25,636 nucleotides of DNA from Thalassiosira profunda (lineage: Eukaryota; Bacillariophyta; Thalassiosirophyceae; Thalassiosirales; Thalassiosiraceae). Where the stretch lies: positions 1 to 25,636 of the forward strand of contig JALLAP010000038.1 in the NCBI GenBank assembly GCA_036939355.1, written 5' to 3'. Positions 1-8,600 of the stretch are shown here, in pieces. The notes beneath the pieces were generated by a model. It did no database searches, was not told the origin of the DNA, and was given only the letters and a program-made list of their open reading frames with translations. How positions within the stretch are numbered: position 1 is the stretch's first letter; every line of letters starts with the position of its first letter. A program made the position numbers and the translations under genes.

Positions 1-55
1 CTAACCCTAACCCTAACCCTAACCCTAACCCTAACCCTAACCCTAACCCTAACCC
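1..55. repeat. Telomere (CCCTAA repeats)
   Basis: About nine perfect tandem CCCTAA units start at the first base and stop at 55, where unique sequence begins. The C-rich strand reads 5'->3' inward from the left end, as expected at a true left chromosome terminus. The TTAGGG type is common in stramenopiles and many other eukaryotes, so it does not identify the organism alone. There is no subtelomeric spacer: the junction is directly inside the reading frame of the adjacent nuclease gene. Confidence 0.97.
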
Positions 56-1562
56 AATCGTCGTAATCGTCTCCGCACTCCAGCTCGTCCAACGGCTCGA
101 ACGCCACCCACTTTGCGGGCTTCGGCACCAACGCCGGATCCAGCACAACCCTATTGTTTTCTTTCGCCGCCTGTACCAACCGTCGCATCTGCTCGTGATC
201 GTAATTCTCGGGGAGAGGCAGGCCCCTGCTCAAAAGATATCGCCTCAGCACACACGCGGGCTGGACGTCCACCGGATCGTTATCAAATGAAACTCTAGCA
301 AAGAGTGGCAATTGTTCCGTCGACGCCACCGTTGGATTCTCTTCAGCGGTGTACGTTGGCCACAAGTGTTCCGCCCGGCGCTTATCCGTCGAAGCCACGA
401 CCTCCATGTCGTAGTACTCCTTGAGAGTGTTCCCGTCTTTGTTGAAGTATTCCGTTGGGTGCAAATCGAATCCGATGTAGTCGCCCCAGTGCTCCCAATC
501 GACGCCAGGGGGAAGAGGGTTCAGCGGTACGAGGGCTGCCGTCCTCGAGGAAAGGCGTTTGAACACAGGGTAGTGGCGGATGAGATTTTTCACTTGGATG
601 AAGCGATCGACCGACCATCTCTCGGGGGAAAGCTCCTCGCCGTCTTTCTGCGTCTTGGACTGGTGCTGCTGCGCGAACGCCGACAGCCACTCCCTCTCCG
701 TCACCGCCTCCGGCCGCTCGATGTACTCGTCGATGATGGCCTTCTTGGGGTTCCTCTTCTGAATGCCGAGGATGGCCGCCGGTCCCACGCCCGGGTAGTT
801 GTCGATATAATCGTTCCCGAGGAAGCACGAAATCTCCGGAAGGTAATTGGTACGCTCTCCGACGTTGAGTGGAGCGCTGTACGCCCCCGCCTTCAGTTGC
901 TCCATGTCAAAGTATTGGCACTCGCTCTCCCTCGGCTCCAGGCAATTAATTTTGCACCGAGACCAAATGTGGTCGACCCCCAGCACAACCAAATCCCCGT
1001 CCTCCGTCACGGCAGCGTCCGCCCGCCCGTCGACGATGAGCCGCATCATCTGCGCATCCGCCTCAAAAGGAGCTTGTACACACTCGATGTCGCCATTCTC
1101 CATCCACTGGCGCAATCCCGCGTAATCCTCTGGCGTTGGGCGCGCGATATCCCGCCGCAGGCTGAGGAGTTCCTTCCGCTCCTCATCTGTAGCCGGGCGC
1201 CCGCTCGCCTTGATTTCCTCCAGTTTTCTGTGGTATTCTTCACGGGCCGATGCAGACTTGTCCTGCCGCTGCCGGTTCGTTCTCTTCTTCAGATTTGGCG
1301 GCTTCCCGTCAAACACGAATATTGGCGTCAGGCCCAGCTTCCCCATCGCCTCGACCCGCCTCGCGAAGAAGTTTATCAGCTCGGGGTGGCAATAGGGAGG
1401 GTCGGACGTGCGCGCGTACTTCACCTCCCATCGCCCGTCCATCATGTGCACCCACGCTGACGTATCGATGGCAACGCGCTTGTCCTGGAGCGACACTACC
1501 TTGCTCTTGTCCTCGTCCCTGAAGAGGCCCAAGAGGGTCCTCCACAATCCCTTCACGCCCAT
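1..1562 (-). CDS. FEN1/EXO1-superfamily structure-specific nuclease, truncated by the telomere
   Basis: This is an XPG/FEN1/EXO1-family metal-dependent 5' nuclease, expected to cut flaps or resect ends in nuclear DNA repair or replication. The start at 1562 gives the canonical N-terminus MGVKGLWRTL. The frame is open and intronless for about 502 codons. All seven catalytic carboxylates of the family can be matched: D33 (AIDTSAW), D85 (VFDGKPP), E167 and D169 (APFEADAQ), D188 and D190 (TEDGDLV) and D251 (GNDYIDNYPGVGP, the helix-hairpin region). The short gap between N and I domains favours FEN1/EXO1 over XPG/ERCC5. After codon 502 the frame enters the telomere as GTT AGG repeats (Val-Arg) and never meets a stop, so the native C-terminus is missing. 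Residues 270-502 show no domain I recognise. Whether the truncated gene is expressed is unknown. Confidence 0.88.
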   Translation of the reverse strand, partial: MGVKGLWRTLLGLFRDEDKSKVVSLQDKRVAIDTSAWVHMMDGRWEVKYARTSDPPYCHPELINFFARRVEAMGKLGLTPIFVFDGKPPNLKKRTNRQRQDKSASAREEYHRKLEEIKASGRPATDEERKELLSLRRDIARPTPEDYAGLRQWMENGDIECVQAPFEADAQMMRLIVDGRADAAVTEDGDLVVLGVDHIWSRCKINCLEPRESECQYFDMEQLKAGAYSAPLNVGERTNYLPEISCFLGNDYIDNYPGVGPAAILGIQKRNPKKAIIDEYIERPEAVTEREWLSAFAQQHQSKTQKDGEELSPERWSVDRFIQVKNLIRHYPVFKRLSSRTAALVPLNPLPPGVDWEHWGDYIGFDLHPTEYFNKDGNTLKEYYDMEVVASTDKRRAEHLWPTYTAEENPTVASTEQLPLFARVSFDNDPVDVQPACVLRRYLLSRGLPLPENYDHEQMRRLVQAAKENNRVVLDPALVPKPAKWVAFEPLDELECGDDYDDWVRVRVRVRVRVRVRVRV

Positions 1563-2030
1563 CGCATCCACGAGGTTTTTGACGATGAGAACACGTGATG
1601 TGATGACGGCCGCTCTCGGGAGATCGTCGCTGCAACATCGGAGAGAGGCGTCAAAATCGTGGATGAGCGATTGCACAGTGAACATATGACGCGGCCGATG
1701 TGGTGTCTGATGTCGTTGGTCGACACGCCATCGAACAGCCGGGCTGCAACCGCCCGGGCGGGATGATCCAACAGGCTGCAACAATACAACAGATTGCTCA
1801 CCAACTCGTTAGATTTGACGCAAATTCGAGGGCGGGCGGTCGGCGCAGACAATAGGCCGCAGCGTGGTTAATTTAGAGGCTGCGATTGGCGGCCTGGTCC
1901 TCTCTAATGTCAGCGGAGGCTGCGATCGACATGAAGCGGAGGCTGGCGGAGGGCGGCGTTTTTTTGCTTCTCTTCTGTTTGGTGGTGGTACGGACCTCCC
2001 GCAGTTTTGCGCTCACAAAACTCCACGCAC
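1563..2030. other. Upstream region of the nuclease gene, no gene seen
   Basis: This stretch lies between the nuclease start and the subtelomeric repeats. Open frames here are short and show no family signature. It presumably holds the nuclease promoter on the minus strand, but I see no distinct element. The frame stays open for a little way upstream of the nuclease ATG, without another ATG that I can see. Confidence 0.5.
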
Positions 2031-2720
2031 AAAAAACACGGGATTCTCACAACGCATCCGTCATCTCACACTCTCCGCTCTCATCTCACACTACTATCTG
2101 CAATTTTACACTACCATATTGCATTTCTTGTTCTCATCTCGCACTCTCTCACACACTACCATCTCCCATCTCGCATACCATTTCAACTCTCATCTCATAC
2201 CCTCCTCTCTCACTCGCATTTCATCCTCGCATCTCTTGTTCGCATCTCGCCTCTCACACTACCGCTCCCATCGTGCATCTCTTGTTTGCATATCTGTCGC
2301 TGTCGCTCCCACCATCTCTTTCTCTCATATGCTGCTCGCATCGTTTGCTCGTAACTCTTGTCTTTCTATCTTCCTTTCATTCATGCCCCCATGCCTCACA
2401 TCTCATCACGCATATTTCTTGCTTGCATCTCATCCTACCGTCTCTTGTTCGCATCTCTTCTCTCACACTACCACTTCCATTCCGCATCTCTTGCTTACAT
2501 ATCTCTTGCTCATACCATCTTTCTCCCATCTTTTGCTCGCATATTTTGCTTGCATCTCTTGCTCTTCTCTTTTCCTTTCATTTCTATGCCTCACATCTCA
2601 CGCATACCTCCGTGCTACATCTCTCATCTTGTGCTGTACTCTCCTCGCATCTCTTACTCTCCTCTTTCACGTCCACATCTCGTGTCCGCAACTTTATCGC
2701 TACAACACACAACTCGATAA
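2030..2720. repeat. Subtelomeric pyrimidine-rich degenerate satellite
   Basis: The plus strand is built of diverged short motifs such as CGCATCTCTTGCT and CTCACACTACC, and is strongly C/T-rich. A higher-order repeat is visible: the block from about 2221 to 2340 recurs at about 2430 to 2545, a spacing of roughly 209 bp. Both contain CTTGTTCGCATCTC followed by CTCTCACACTACC. Long stop-free frames across it in more than one phase are a composition effect, not genes. Confidence 0.75.
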
Positions 2721-3650
2721 AAGCTGTCATGCAAAGTAACTCTCTCACACATCACTGCCTTCGCTGTTTGCTCATAACAACCAACCGCAACCACGCTGCA
2801 TTGCAAAACCCAAACGCATCAGCAAACCGAACTGCAACCTTTCTTCTCAACTCCACTCCTCTGCGATTTTTTTATCACACAGCGCCTACTCGCTGCCGCG
2901 TTCTTCATTCTCCCATCATGTAACAAAATCGACTGCAAAATGCTGTTGCTACAGACCAAACGACTGTCACTTCAGAACAACCTCAACTTACTGCAACAGT
3001 GCTTTCCACTCAACGTGTTTTGTTGCAGCTGTTTTTTGCAGCTTCAGCAACAACTCTGCTGCTCTGCCAACTATCCTGTTCTCGCCGACTACCGACTTAC
3101 ACTACAACAAAACGTTGCTTTAGTTGCTTTGTACCTGCAATTTCAATCCTTTTTATATTTTCTCCTTTCTCCTTCCACTCGACCCCAACGATGTCATCTG
3201 CAACTGCGCTGCAACTCTATCTGTATGCCTTATTCTCTGTACTGTCCCAGTTTTCAACCGCTTATTTACTGCAACCAATTGCGACCCTGTGTGTTGCCGG
3301 CTGCAATTCACAACTCAACCTATCCCAACCAAAAAGCAACCCTATCTCGCCGACTGCAACCCGTCAACTCTGCCGTTTTTTAGCTGCACTTCGCCCGTTA
3401 CAACCATCGGTGCTAGCTGCTAGCGACTGCAACCCGTACCCCGACATCTCTGCCATTTATCAGCCAACTTGACCCATTATCAACCTCGGCGCTCACTGCG
3501 ACCGACTGCAACACAACTCAAACACAACTGCACCCCTCTATCTCACTAACTGCAAGTCGCCAACTCTGCCATTTTTTCAGCCACACTTTGCCGCCTGTTT
3601 TCAACCCTCGGTGCGCACTGTGACCGACTGCAACTCAACAGCAACCCACG
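2720..3650. repeat. Subtelomeric CTGCAAC-rich repeats with units of about 73-79 bp
   Basis: The motif CTGCAAC recurs throughout. From 3352 the sequence falls into diverged units: 3352-3424, 3425-3503 and, after an interruption, 3550-3625. Each opens with an ACTGCAA-type motif, carries a TCTGCCRTTTWT segment in the middle, and ends with an AACC-TCGGYGC segment. The boundary with the preceding satellite is gradual. I see no gene in this stretch. Confidence 0.65.
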
Positions 3651-3659
3651 AGCAGAGCC

Positions 3660-3868
3660 CGTTTTCGGTTGTACAGCGACCCACTTCGGCTTCGGTTGCA
3701 CGCCCACCCACTTTAGTTGCATGGCCATCCACACTTCGGTTGCATGGTGACTCAGCTCTGTTGCACGTTGCACTGCAACCCACTTTGGTTGCACCGCAAC
3801 CCACTTTGGTTGCACCGCAACCCACTTTGGTTGCACTGCAACCCACTTCGGTTGCACTGGGAAAGTCT
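3660..3868. repeat. 21-bp tandem repeat block
   Basis: Four contiguous 21-bp units lie at 3773-3793, 3794-3814, 3815-3835 and 3836-3856. The two middle units are identical, and the outer ones differ by one or two bases. The core is CAACCCACTTTGGTTGCA. More diverged copies extend left to about 3660 (CCCACTTCGG and CCCACTTTAG versions). The core is a partial inverted repeat (GCAACC...GGTTGC), so each unit can form a small hairpin. Confidence 0.85.
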
Positions 3869-3887
3869 CTGTCACTTCTTTCTCACA

Positions 3888-3899
3888 GTTAGGGTTAGG
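3888..3899 (+). repeat. Interstitial telomere-type motif
   Basis: GTTAGGGTTAGG occurs here, about two TTAGGG units in the orientation opposite to the chromosome-end repeats. It sits directly after the 21-bp block. Two units could be chance, but the location inside subtelomeric repeats makes a relic of end fusion or healing possible. Confidence 0.4.
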
Positions 3900-3910
3900 C
3901 GGTGGGTGGC

Positions 3911-4185
3911 CGATGAAACCAAAATTAGCACTCAAAACGAGCAAATCGTCCTAGGAGAGGTATCTCTGGGCCTTGGGACTTTTTCATTTGATTCAAAAGG
4001 TGCCAGAGACTTTCTGATGGTGTTACAAATGAAATGGAATGCCTCTGCAACCTCTCTAAATGCACACATGGCCATTGTGCAACACCGCCATATATCCTCC
4101 GCCTCCGAATCGGGCCCGATGAAGCCATAATGGCACTCAAAAAGTGTAAATTGGCCTAGCACGATGGATCCTGGGACTCTTCCTT
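3911..4185 (+). repeat. Diverged direct repeat pair (3911-3985 and 4117-4185)
   Basis: Both copies share, in order, CGATGAARCCA, GCACTCAAAA, a CCTAG core and a GGGACT segment, with small indels. The 130 bp between them is unique as far as I can see. No coding signature is visible. This may be a remnant of a longer subtelomeric duplication or a decayed element. Confidence 0.55.
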
Positions 4186-4249
4186 CGGCGCATGTCAGGC
4201 AATGTCCACACAAACGAAACTGTTCACCTCAGCGCAGTGACATCTGTGC

Positions 4250-4300
4250 TTTGGGGGGTTGGTCCTCTTGCAAGTCTTGCAAGAAGCAAGAACCCCAAAA
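4250..4300. repeat. Imperfect inverted repeat (hairpin/cruciform)
   Basis: The left arm (4250-4274) and right arm (4276-4300) are imperfect reverse complements around a one-base centre at 4275. The tip is exact (CTTGCAAG on both sides) and the outer ends pair TTTGGGG with CCCCAAAA. It lies about 200 bp upstream of the first plus-strand gene. Confidence 0.6.
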
Positions 4301-4495
4301 AGTATCTTTTAGCTCTTTGTGTCCCGGCGGGTGACGGCAAAAATCAAGGCCAAAACAAAAAAGGAGGTGTCGACGACGCGGGCTTCACTTTTCCTTGACA
4401 CCAACACCCTCCGCTTCCTCCGCGACGAGGCGCGGCCTCCTTCATTTCGCGAGGGCGCTCTCACCTCATCAACTGCCAGGCTGCTAACGTTCACA

Positions 4496-5506
4496 ATGCC
4501 GCTGCCCGCTCGCCCGTGCTCACCGACGTCGGCAGCGATGGCTGCGGTTTTACTGCTGTTCGCGTCCGACTGCCGCGGCTTCGTCCCGAAAGTATCTTTG
4601 TCCCAGCGCGAGGCGGCGACCTCGCTGCTCTACCACTACGCCGCGGGCTCCGGCCCCGACGCCGCCGTCGTACCGGACGCGCTGCAAATGGCTTTTAAGA
4701 AGCCTCATTGGGTGCCCCAAGAGCTCGCCGAACTCGCAGCAGACGATCTCAAATTGACGCCCGAAGAGTTCGTCCGAACCCACGCCGACGTCGAGGCCTA
4801 CACCATCTGCGACGACGAGGGCGACGACTTTCATGAGTGCGACTTCATGTCGGCGTTTCTCGGCCCGACCAAGTGGCTGCACCTCACGATGGAGGCGCGC
4901 GCGGCAATCGACGAGGGACATTTTGTGATTTGGAAGGATGTGTGGAAAAATCCGCACGGAGCGGTGGAGTTGGCCGACAAGGTCTCGAAGGAGTGCCTAA
5001 GGTGAGTTCATTTTTAGATGTTGTCGTCGCGCTACAGAGCTGCTCCGTGTTCATATGATATGTTTCGTGCTCGGTCGGCCCGCTCACTGTTGTTTTGTGC
5101 ATATGATGTGCATCAATTGCAAATCGTTAGGTTCTACAAGGAATTCATGCTCGAGCCGCGACCATCGTTGATCAAATGCCCCACCGATAGACCGTTGGTG
5201 CGGGTCAAGGTGGTTCCGGCGTCCTTCGGGCTGGAGGGATTCGAGGATGCTATCTGGGAGGCGACGGAAGACTTGCTGGAGCTGCGAGACGGCGTCGGTG
5301 TCCAATCGGCGGCAGATACTGCGAGGCAATCGAGTGTGGACGAGGCGTGCGAGGCCGTCACGTTCGTGGTCGCCGCGCCCGATCTCTTTACCGATCCCAT
5401 CCTTGCGGAGGGCGGAGGAGGGAAGGCGTCGCCCCAGGCGGAGTTCGAGCCCGAGGGGTTCCGAATTTTCTCAATAACTTTGCGGGAGAAGATGAAAGCA
5501 TTCTAG
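4496..5506 (+). CDS. Putative plastid-targeted protein of unknown function
   Basis: There are two exons, 4496-5001 and 5131-5506. The 129-bp intron is GTGAGT...GTTAG, and joining restores frame at Arg169. I chose the first in-frame ATG; a second at 4538 (MAAVLLLFASDCRGFVPK) is also possible. The N-terminus looks like a signal peptide followed by a Phe at the expected cleavage point (CRG|FVP), the arrangement of heterokont bipartite plastid presequences. I do not recognise the mature protein with confidence. The spacing of a VTFVV-APDL strand, a later FHPLW and FPYPC (the last two beyond the stop) faintly recalls DUF1415, which is weak evidence. The frame stops at TAG (5504-5506), but coding-like sequence continues in the same frame to 5659. 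The gene is convergent with the monooxygenase downstream. Confidence 0.7.
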
Positions 5507-5659
5507 GAATCGTATCACATGCCGCTGGACGAGACCATTGGGCTCACGCCGTTCCATCCGTTGTGGAAACCAATCGCTGACTCCGGATCGGGAGGGAAGG
5601 TGACTCGCGAGGCGTTTCCGTACCCATGTGTCGCTGTGTCGACCGAGGTGCCGCATTAG
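5507..5659 (+). other. Coding-like extension after the in-frame TAG
   Basis: After TAG at 5504-5506 the same frame stays open for 50 more codons to TAG at 5657-5659. It contains GLTPFHPLW and FPYPCVAVST, which look like conserved protein sequence rather than UTR. I found no GT-AG intron that removes the TAG and keeps phase without deleting the preceding core. The 5504 stop may be a nonsense mutation, a base-call error, readthrough, or a genuine end with relic sequence after it. TAG is also used as a normal stop in this window (20204-20206). Confidence 0.5.
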
Positions 5660-5800
5660 ATGGCTGATTGTTGTGGAAGTCCATTCATTTTCGTTTAGCG
5701 GTGCCAATCTTGTGCTTGCCGTCGACCAAAGCAGCGACGATGCAAAAGAAGTAGAATACGCTGTAACAGTAGTTGAAAACATTAGCTGCATCGAATCGCT

Positions 5801-7087
5801 TCATAACTTCACGCTCGCCGGATCGACCGGACACTCTTCGATGATCTCCTTCTCCATCTGCCGTAGCACAAACCCGCCTCGTATCACGCTGCTCAATAAA
5901 AGATCCAAGGCCTTTTGCATGAACCAATTTTCGGAATGGTAGAGGTTGTGCATCAGGCCCGCCATTTGCACCACCTGCTTCGTCCGAGGAAATCGCTTCT
6001 TGTAGTAATCCTCGTAGGCCTCTGTGTACATATCGTGTCGGTCGAGGCATTGAGCCAGATAAATTGAATCCTCGATCGCCTGGTTTGCGCCCTGTCCCAC
6101 ATACGGCAAGGTGGCGTGGCAGGAGTCTCCCAACAGAACGATGCGGCCGTGCGACCACCGCTCCCGGAAGTGTCGATAGTACAAGCCAAAGTGAAGCAAG
6201 TCGTCGTTCTCCGTTAAGTTTGCAAGTGTATGAATGGGATGCGGCTCTGGGAATCTCGACAGAACACCTCCAAGTTCATCGGCATGGCCTCGCTCCCATT
6301 CCTCGCGCTTCGCCGGAGGTTCCGCCGACGCGTAGGTGTTGGCCCAAATGAACGTCTTCTTCTCGCCCGCGCCCACGTGAAAGCATATGAATTCTCCTGT
6401 TCCCGGCCCATTCACGACGCTCCCCTCCTCAAAAATCGGATGGTCCCGGAGATACTCGTTCGTCTGCGGCCGCGGTATTTTGCCATAAAATATGTTGGCC
6501 CCCGAGTAAATGGGCGGAGTGCCATCATCGATGTCGAGCAGCCGAGCCACGGTCGATTGGATCCCATCGGCGCCAATCACGAGATCGACGACATCTTCGT
6601 GTCCATTTGCAAATTCGAGCTCCACCTTATCCTTCCGGTGCTCGATCCGCACCAGCTCGTGCGAGTATCGGATGCCGCCCGCGTCGTATCCCTCCAATTG
6701 CTTGACCAGTAAGTTGACGAGATCCGCCCGCAAACAGCCCGCCACCCCGAAGCCGTGCCTCTCCCGCAGCTGCCTCATGATCGGCGCTTCTTGCTGGACG
6801 GCCGTCCCATCTTTGGTAAGGCGCTTCAAATCATCAAACGGCTGGCCGATGGCGCCGGCATCGATCCCGATGGACCGCAGACAAATCTGTCCGTTCGGAC
6901 TGAACCCAAAGCCGGCGCCGGCGGTGGGCGCGAATTCTTTTGCCCGCTCGTAGACGGCCACGCGCTCGACGAGGTCGCCGCGATGGAGGAGCGCGTTGGC
7001 GACCGACAAGCCGCCCAGTCCACCACCGACGACGGCGATGGAGTTGTACTTGGCCGCGGCGCGGCGTGCCGTTTCTTTGATAAGCAT
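5801..7087 (-). CDS. FAD-dependent monooxygenase (class A, salicylate hydroxylase/zeaxanthin epoxidase-like)
   Basis: This 428-residue, intronless flavoprotein hydroxylase would use FAD and NAD(P)H to insert one oxygen into a substrate I cannot predict. The Rossmann GxGxxG is at residues 19-26 (VVGGGLGG). The DG motif is at 172-178 (GADGIQS). The GD motif and FAD-ribose loop start at 320 (GDSCHATLPYVGQGAN). This order and length match the family. I start at 7087 (MLIKETARR). An in-frame extension upstream is Pro-rich, crosses a 15-bp tandem repeat and looks non-coding. There is no clear membrane segment or plastid presequence, so a cytosolic location is the default. It ends with TGA. It shares a divergent intergenic region of 280 bp with the acyltransferase. 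Confidence 0.9.
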   Translation of the reverse strand: MLIKETARRAAAKYNSIAVVGGGLGGLSVANALLHRGDLVERVAVYERAKEFAPTAGAGFGFSPNGQICLRSIGIDAGAIGQPFDDLKRLTKDGTAVQQEAPIMRQLRERHGFGVAGCLRADLVNLLVKQLEGYDAGGIRYSHELVRIEHRKDKVELEFANGHEDVVDLVIGADGIQSTVARLLDIDDGTPPIYSGANIFYGKIPRPQTNEYLRDHPIFEEGSVVNGPGTGEFICFHVGAGEKKTFIWANTYASAEPPAKREEWERGHADELGGVLSRFPEPHPIHTLANLTENDDLLHFGLYYRHFRERWSHGRIVLLGDSCHATLPYVGQGANQAIEDSIYLAQCLDRHDMYTEAYEDYYKKRFPRTKQVVQMAGLMHNLYHSENWFMQKALDLLLSSVIRGGFVLRQMEKEIIEECPVDPASVKL

Positions 7088-7367
7088 GCGTGTCGATTTG
7101 CAATGTGTCGATTTGCAATGAAATGAATGAGGAGGAAGAGGTGGCGGCGCTGCGGGGGGGGGTGAGAGGGCGGAGAGGCGTGGGAGGCAGGTGTACATCT
7201 AGAGAGGCAGGGCCGGGGCGCGGGGCGTGTGCATTTTCTTTATGTCACAAACCCGCCAAGTAAGCGAAGGCAAGACCCTCCTTTCCAAAACTGCACAGCA
7301 TCGATGCGCTGCCTGCACGCGGCGGCTGGCATAATTTTGCTCTACACTCACAATTGCAAGCGGCATC
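7088..7367. promoter_or_regulatory. Divergent promoter region with a 15-bp tandem repeat
   Basis: This is the 280-bp spacer between the monooxygenase (-) and acyltransferase (+) start codons. An exact 15-bp tandem duplication (TGTCGATTTGCAATG) lies at 7091-7120, directly upstream of the monooxygenase ATG. A G-rich run lies near 7155. No TATA box is obvious. Co-regulation of the two genes is possible but only inferred from the arrangement. Confidence 0.5.
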
Positions 7368-8600
7368 ATGATTCGCAACCTTACCTCGAGCGCCCTCGCC
7401 TCTGACGCCTTCCTCCTCGGCCTCAACGCATTTAACGCGTTCGTCTTCGTCGCCGTTCTCCATCCCGTCGAGAGCCCGCTCAAGAAACCGCTGGCGGAGG
7501 CCAAGCTGCGCGTCGTCTCGCGGGTCCACTCGACGCCCTTTCTCCTCGCTGCCGTGCTGGCGGCCCTTTTGTCTATCACAACGTGCTCGGCCGTCCGGTA
7601 CAGCGTCTCCCAAGATGGTGCATCTCTGATACGAGCCATCGTGTCGGGGTACACCTTCGTCGTCACGAGCGTGTTTATCAAGCTGAGCAGCCACTCCATC
7701 AAGCACGGCGTCGACCGGGTGCTGGAGCTCGAGCGGGAGGCGGCGCGGCACGACATCGTGCGGTTCGAGCCGCCGAGCAAGGCCGTCATGGCTGCGGCCG
7801 TGGCTCCGCACAAGGCGATCCTGTCCGTGGAGTCGATCGGGATGGATCGGATCCCTGCCAACACTCCGCATCTGTTTGTGTCCAATCATTCGCTGTATGG
7901 AATCGAGATGCCGCTATTGCTGAACGAACTCTATCAGCAGAAGGACATTTTCTTGCGTGGACTGGCCGACCACTTTCACTTTGCAACTCCCAATGGCACG
8001 ATCCTCCGCGCGTTTGGCGCCGTGGACGGGACGCGCGAAAACGTCGATGCGCTGATGGAGTCGCGGCAAAACGTTCTCGTCTACCCTGGTGGTGGCCACG
8101 AGGTCCTCAAACATAGCTCCGTCCCGCGGTACGAACTCATGTGGAAAGAAAGACTGGGCTTCGCCCGCTGCGCCATCAAGCACGGATATCCCATTTTGCC
8201 GTGTGCCTGCGTGGGCACCGAGGACATGTTCGATCGAACGATCGGCGACGTACCCACGGGCTACCGCGGGATGGTTATTCCAGTTGCAATCACAACGCCC
8301 AGCAAGGTGCAGAAGGTTTACTTTTGGTTCGGCAATCCAATTGAGACAAAACAATACAACAAAAAGTTCGACAACGATGAGTACGCACGGGCGGTGAGGG
8401 ACAAGGCAAAGACAGCGATCGAGGCGGGCATTCGCGAGCTGCAGGCAATGCAGCTAGCCGATCCGGATCGTTACCTTGTCTCGAGGATTCGCAAATACTT
8501 CAGCTCTTCCTCCTCTGTCGCCACTGAGACTCCCTCTGACAATGAGGAGACTGCCGCGACGAGCGATGAGGAGGGTTCGGAAAAGCTCAAGGTGAAATAA
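7368..8600 (+). CDS. Membrane acyltransferase, phytyl ester synthase/LPLAT-like
   Basis: A 410-residue, intronless protein. Hydrophobic segments lie at about 14-32, 58-72 and 88-104, so the N-terminus is membrane-anchored. The acyltransferase core follows: VSNHSLYGIE at 171-180 is the NH-xxxx-E/D block in the form seen in the phytyl ester synthase/DGAT-like (ELT) branch. FGAVDGTREN (216-225) and VLVYPGGGHEV (236-246) are the glycerolipid-binding blocks. A GFARCAIKHGYPILP stretch matches the late motif. It probably transfers a fatty acyl group to a hydrophobic alcohol (diacylglycerol, phytol or similar) on a membrane. The Ser/Glu-rich C-terminal tail looks disordered. It stops with TAA at 8598-8600. 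The exact acceptor cannot be told from sequence. Confidence 0.85.
   Translation: MIRNLTSSALASDAFLLGLNAFNAFVFVAVLHPVESPLKKPLAEAKLRVVSRVHSTPFLLAAVLAALLSITTCSAVRYSVSQDGASLIRAIVSGYTFVVTSVFIKLSSHSIKHGVDRVLELEREAARHDIVRFEPPSKAVMAAAVAPHKAILSVESIGMDRIPANTPHLFVSNHSLYGIEMPLLLNELYQQKDIFLRGLADHFHFATPNGTILRAFGAVDGTRENVDALMESRQNVLVYPGGGHEVLKHSSVPRYELMWKERLGFARCAIKHGYPILPCACVGTEDMFDRTIGDVPTGYRGMVIPVAITTPSKVQKVYFWFGNPIETKQYNKKFDNDEYARAVRDKAKTAIEAGIRELQAMQLADPDRYLVSRIRKYFSSSSSVATETPSDNEETAATSDEEGSEKLKVK

Noticed and set aside
312..1460. A 382-codon plus-strand open frame
   Set aside because: It is the antisense shadow of the nuclease gene, which has full family motifs on the minus strand.
1864..2923. Two overlapping plus-strand open frames of 291 and 345 codons
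   Set aside because: They lie in pyrimidine-rich satellite where stop codons are rare in several phases; the translations are low-complexity Ser/His/Leu with no domain signal.
3773..3856. CRISPR-like array
   Set aside because: The 21-bp units are directly adjacent without spacers, in a eukaryotic subtelomere.
5458..5506. A 49-bp intron that would remove the in-frame TAG
   Set aside because: It is very short and shifts the frame to one that stops soon after, losing the FHPLW and FPYPC segments.
7199..7885. Minus-strand open frames of 228 and 214 codons
   Set aside because: They overlap the N-terminal half of the acyltransferase in antisense and show no recognisable motifs.
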